NCBI RefSeq assembly: GCF_001591405.1 | Contig: NZ_BCUV01000006.1 | Span: 186,001 to 250,000 of the forward strand | From: Janibacter terrae NBRC 107853 | GTDB lineage: Bacteria; Actinomycetota; Actinomycetes; Actinomycetales; Dermatophilaceae | Length of the DNA: 64,000 nucleotides | Direction of reading: 5' to 3' | In this document: piece by piece, positions 61,335-64,000 of the stretch | Layout of the letters: every line of letters begins with the position of its first letter | Position numbering within the stretch: the stretch's first letter is position 1 | Notes under the pieces: model-generated | Database searches by the model: none | What the model saw: the letters and a program-made list of their open reading frames with translations, nothing else | Told to the model about the DNA's origin: nothing | Program-made: the position numbers and the translations under genes

Positions 61335-61363
61335 CTTATCACGAAGTTGTCTTCGCATGTCAA
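61335..61363 (-). promoter_or_regulatory. Promoter of the small-membrane-protein operon with a palindrome in the spacer
   Basis: Minus strand: TTGACA (61358-61363), a 17-base spacer, GATAAG (61335-61340). The -35 is perfect and overlaps the TGA of the winged-helix gene. The spacer is a palindrome CGAAG-n4-CTTCG (61342-61355), placed to block RNA polymerase if a repressor binds. The transcript would start near 61328, giving a leader of about 165 bases before ATG 61162. Confidence 0.7.
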
Positions 61364-61653
61364 GGGGTGGCGGTGGACTTGTTGACGAGGTCGACGAACG
61401 CGCCGATGGTGACTCCGGATTCCAGCTCGTGGCGGAAGTGGGAGTCGCGGGTGACCCGGTATCGGTTGCGCCGACCGACCTTGTCCTTGTCGACGTAGCC
61501 GTGCTCCACCAGGTCCGCGACGATCTGCTGCACCGCCCGCTCGGTGATGCCGACGGCGTCCGCGACGTCGCGGGTCCGCGCGTCCGGGTCGCGCGCGAGG
61601 GCGACCAGGACATGGCCATGGTTGGACAGGAAGGTCCAGTCGTCGCGGGTCAT
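61360..61653 (-). CDS. Winged-helix transcriptional regulator (MarR/ArsR-like)
   Basis: A 97-residue DNA-binding protein: HGHVLVALARDPDARTRDVA, DAVGITERAVQQIVADLVEH, GYVDKDKVGRRNRYRVTRDS make a complete winged helix. The tail (FRHELESGVTIGAFVDLVNK) may dimerise. No metal-sensing Cys. Located between the P-type ATPase and the small-protein operon; the palindrome in the next promoter is a good candidate site. The start region holds ATGAGTCAT. Confidence 0.88.
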   Translation of the reverse strand: MTRDDWTFLSNHGHVLVALARDPDARTRDVADAVGITERAVQQIVADLVEHGYVDKDKVGRRNRYRVTRDSHFRHELESGVTIGAFVDLVNKSTATP

Positions 61654-61700
61654 GATGACTCATGGTACGCGATTCTGGTTTCGTATGTCCCGGGTCGTCC

Positions 61701-64000
61701 TCAGCCTTCTCGTCGACGCGTGCCCCAGCGGTGGCCGAGCTTGACGAGCTCCTCGACCAACAGCACGCACAGCGCCACTCCGATGCAGATTCCCCACTGC
61801 TCGGGTGTGAGGGCGACGGTGTCGAAGATCGCCTGGCCCCACGTCGTGTGCACGGCTGCGATGTGCAGCAGGGCCACCGTCGTCAGGGACACCCACAGCC
61901 ACCGGTTGGTGAAGGTGTGCGGTGCGAACACGGTGACGTGCTCCGCGCGTGCGTTGAGCGCGTTGACGACCTGGAAGAGCACGAAGGTGGTGAAGGCCAT
62001 GGTCAGGCTGACGGCCTCGCCCCACTCCTCGCGGGCGAGGATGAGGACCGCGAGGGTGCCGATCGCCATCACCAGGCCCACGCGGGCCAGCCTGATCAGT
62101 CGCGCCGGGGAGAGGATCTGATCGCCGCTGCGTCGCGGGGGCTCGGACATGATCCCCGGCCGGGCCGGGTCCACGCCCAGCGCCATTGCGGGCGGGCCGT
62201 CCATGATGATGTTGACCCACAGGATCTGCACGGCCGTCAACGGGGCCGGTAGCCCCATCACCGAGGCGCCGAGGAAGGTCGAGATGGCGCCCATGTTGGT
62301 GGAGAGCTGGAAGCGCACGAACTTCACCACGTTGTCGTAGATCGAGCGACCCTCCTCGACGGCGCCGACAATGGTGGTGAAGTTGTCGTCGGTGAGGATG
62401 AGGTCGCCCGCCTCCTTGGTGACCTCGGTTCCCGTCAGACCCATGGCCACGCCGATGTGCGCCGAGCGCAGCGCCGCGGCGTCGTTGACGCCATCACCAG
62501 TCATGGCCACGACATGGCCCCGCGCGGTGAGCGCCTTCACGATGTCGACCTTGTGCTCGGGAGACACCCGGGCGAACACCGCCACCTCGTCGACGACGTC
62601 GGCCAGCTCCTCGGTCGACAGCTCGGAGAGCTCGGCGCCGGTCATCGCGCGGCCCTCGATGCCGAGCTCGCGGGCGATGGCGACGGCGGTCGCGACGTGG
62701 TCGCCGGTGATCATCTTCACCCCCACACCGGCCCGGTGGCACAGGGCCACCGCCGAGGTCGCCTCGGGCCGCGGTGGGTCGGCGATCCCGAGCAGGCCGA
62801 GCAGGGTCAGCGACGCAACGTCGGAGTGTGGCTCGGATGACGGTGACTCGACCAGGCGGGTGGCCACGGCCAGCACGCGCAGTCCGCGCTCGCCCATTGC
62901 CGCGATGGCGTCGTCGAGTCGCTCTCGGTCGGACGCGGTGAGCGCAACCTCCTCGCCGCCGAGCAGCCACGAGTCGCAACGCCGCAGCAGCACGTCGGCC
63001 GCGCCCTTGGCCAGCACGCGGGAAGCGGGACCCTCGTCGTGGTAGGTGACCATGTACTTGTAGTCGGCGTCGAAGGGGATCTCCGCCGATCGCGACCACT
63101 CCTGACGGCGCGCCGTCACGTCGAGCCCCGCCTTGGCCGCCAGCACGACCAGCGCACCCTCGGTCGGGTCGCCGATGATGCCGGCGCTATCCCCATCCCC
63201 GTCGCCGTCCGCCTTGAGTTCGGCGTCGCTGCACAGGGCGAGTGCGTCGAGCAGCAGCGGCGGCAGGCTTGCTTGCGCGCCGTCGGAGTAGAGGATTTCG
63301 CCGTCGGTGTCGTATCCCTGGCCGTGGACCGTGAGCACGTTCTCGCCCACGCGTACCTCGCGGACCGTCATCTCGTTGAGGGTCAGGGTGCCGGTCTTGT
63401 CGCTGCAGATGACGGTGGCCGAGCCCAGTGTCTCGACCGAGGCCAGCCGCTTGACGATCGCGTTGCGGCCCGCCATCCGGTGCACGCCGAGCGCGAGCGT
63501 CAGCGCCAGTACGGCCGGCAGGCCCTCCGGGACGGTCGCCACCGCGAGCGCCACGGCTCGCAGGGCGATCTCGGAGGGGGCCTCGCCCCGCGCCAGGGCC
63601 AGCGCGACGTACACCGTCACGGCGACGAGCCCGATCACGGCCAGCCGCTTGCCCAGGGTGTCGAGCTGCCGCTGCAGGGGGGTCTGCGGCTCCTCGCCAG
63701 TGGCGAGCATCTCGGCGATGGCGCCGACGGAGGTCTCCATGCCGGTGGCGGTCACGACCGCTTCGGCCCGTCCGCGGGTGAGCGCGGTGTTCATGTGGAC
63801 CATGCCGTCGCGATCTGCGAGGGGGGCGTCGTGTTCTACGGTCGAGTTGGCCCGTTTGGGGACGGGCTGGGACTCACCGGTCAGGGCCGATTCGTCGACC
63901 TCCACCGAGGAGGCGAGGATTAGGCGCGCGTCCGCGGGCACCCGGTCGCCCGCCTCGAGCAGGACGACGTCGCCGGGCACGAGGTCGCCGGCGTCGACGA
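61701..64000 (-). CDS. Cation-transporting P-type ATPase, type II (partial)
   Basis: The 766 visible residues lack only the N-terminus, which is beyond the right edge. They include the actuator motif ESALTGESQPVPK, the type II helix 4 motif ATVPEGLPAVLAL, the phosphorylation motif CSDKTGTLTLNEM, KGAADVLLRR (nucleotide binding), MITGDHVATAVAIA and MTGDGVNDAAAL, then six C-terminal helices (NFTTIVGAVEEGRSIYDNVV, VQILWVNIIMDGPPAMALG). This is the Ca2+/Mn2+ or Na+/K+-type branch (CtpF-like), not heavy-metal P1B: no CPC motif. Upstream of the winged-helix gene by 47 bases. Confidence 0.92.
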   Translation of the reverse strand, partial: VDAGDLVPGDVVLLEAGDRVPADARLILASSVEVDESALTGESQPVPKRANSTVEHDAPLADRDGMVHMNTALTRGRAEAVVTATGMETSVGAIAEMLATGEEPQTPLQRQLDTLGKRLAVIGLVAVTVYVALALARGEAPSEIALRAVALAVATVPEGLPAVLALTLALGVHRMAGRNAIVKRLASVETLGSATVICSDKTGTLTLNEMTVREVRVGENVLTVHGQGYDTDGEILYSDGAQASLPPLLLDALALCSDAELKADGDGDGDSAGIIGDPTEGALVVLAAKAGLDVTARRQEWSRSAEIPFDADYKYMVTYHDEGPASRVLAKGAADVLLRRCDSWLLGGEEVALTASDRERLDDAIAAMGERGLRVLAVATRLVESPSSEPHSDVASLTLLGLLGIADPPRPEATSAVALCHRAGVGVKMITGDHVATAVAIARELGIEGRAMTGAELSELSTEELADVVDEVAVFARVSPEHKVDIVKALTARGHVVAMTGDGVNDAAALRSAHIGVAMGLTGTEVTKEAGDLILTDDNFTTIVGAVEEGRSIYDNVVKFVRFQLSTNMGAISTFLGASVMGLPAPLTAVQILWVNIIMDGPPAMALGVDPARPGIMSEPPRRSGDQILSPARLIRLARVGLVMAIGTLAVLILAREEWGEAVSLTMAFTTFVLFQVVNALNARAEHVTVFAPHTFTNRWLWVSLTTVALLHIAAVHTTWGQAIFDTVALTPEQWGICIGVALCVLLVEELVKLGHRWGTRRREG

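Overview
The window is very GC-rich and densely packed. Its gene content is typical of Actinomycetota, most likely a Micrococcales member of the Dermatophilaceae/Intrasporangiaceae type (for example Janibacter-like); that rank is inferred from gene content, not from a marker gene. Signs include a class II DAHP synthase, the bcc-aa3 oxidase set (ctaCDEF with qcrCAB), a mycothiol-type Xi-class GST, lipB-lipA-DUF4191-RDD-glnA, and many genes whose -10 box lies 6-7 bases before the start codon (leaderless-type transcripts). From memory, the gene order from base 1 to about 57,180 follows the M. tuberculosis block Rv2176 (pknL) to Rv2220 (glnA1), so this part is ancestral chromosomal backbone.

Bases 1-12,400: end of a PASTA protein, a DUF2177 membrane protein, class II DAHP synthase, a histidine kinase/response regulator pair (the kinase frame is broken near its end), a PlsC acyltransferase, and a seven-gene minus-strand operon (two SRPBCC proteins, an ArsA-like protein with an HSP20-like end, two tandem ROK kinases, an EEP hydrolase) divergent from long-chain acyl-CoA synthetase. 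Bases 12,400-28,000: DUF2332, a DnaQ/GIY-YIG exonuclease, an Lrp-type effector domain, trpD, and the respiratory genes ctaE-qcrC-qcrA-qcrB and ctaC-ctaD-ctaF around an MFS exporter, a small zincin and an L,D-transpeptidase. Bases 28,000-41,500: a cysteine desulfurase-like protein that lacks the PLP lysine, aat, a PfkB kinase, erpA, glycerate kinase, nadA, a phosphodiesterase, a Xi GST, a macrodomain protein, an M20 peptidase, gcvT and pepA.

Bases 41,500-57,200: lipoate-linked metabolism and nitrogen assimilation: lpd, a 977-residue pyruvyl-transferase/GT8 fusion, sucB with two lipoyl domains, a TIGR01777 epimerase, a Ser/Thr kinase, lipB, lipA, DUF4191, RDD and glnA with a full GlnR operator upstream.

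Bases 57,280-64,000 are different: lower GC, an excisionase-like HTH protein and a tyrosine integrase next to tandem 11-bp repeats, then two truncated genes joined at one point (a nuclease-like C-terminus and a release-factor-like N-terminus), a small operon of unknown function behind a clear promoter with a palindrome in its spacer, a winged-helix regulator, and a type II P-type ATPase running off the right edge. This looks like the left part of an integrated element or a rearranged stress/metal island. The short word CGAAGGG, unusually frequent elsewhere on both strands, is sparse here.
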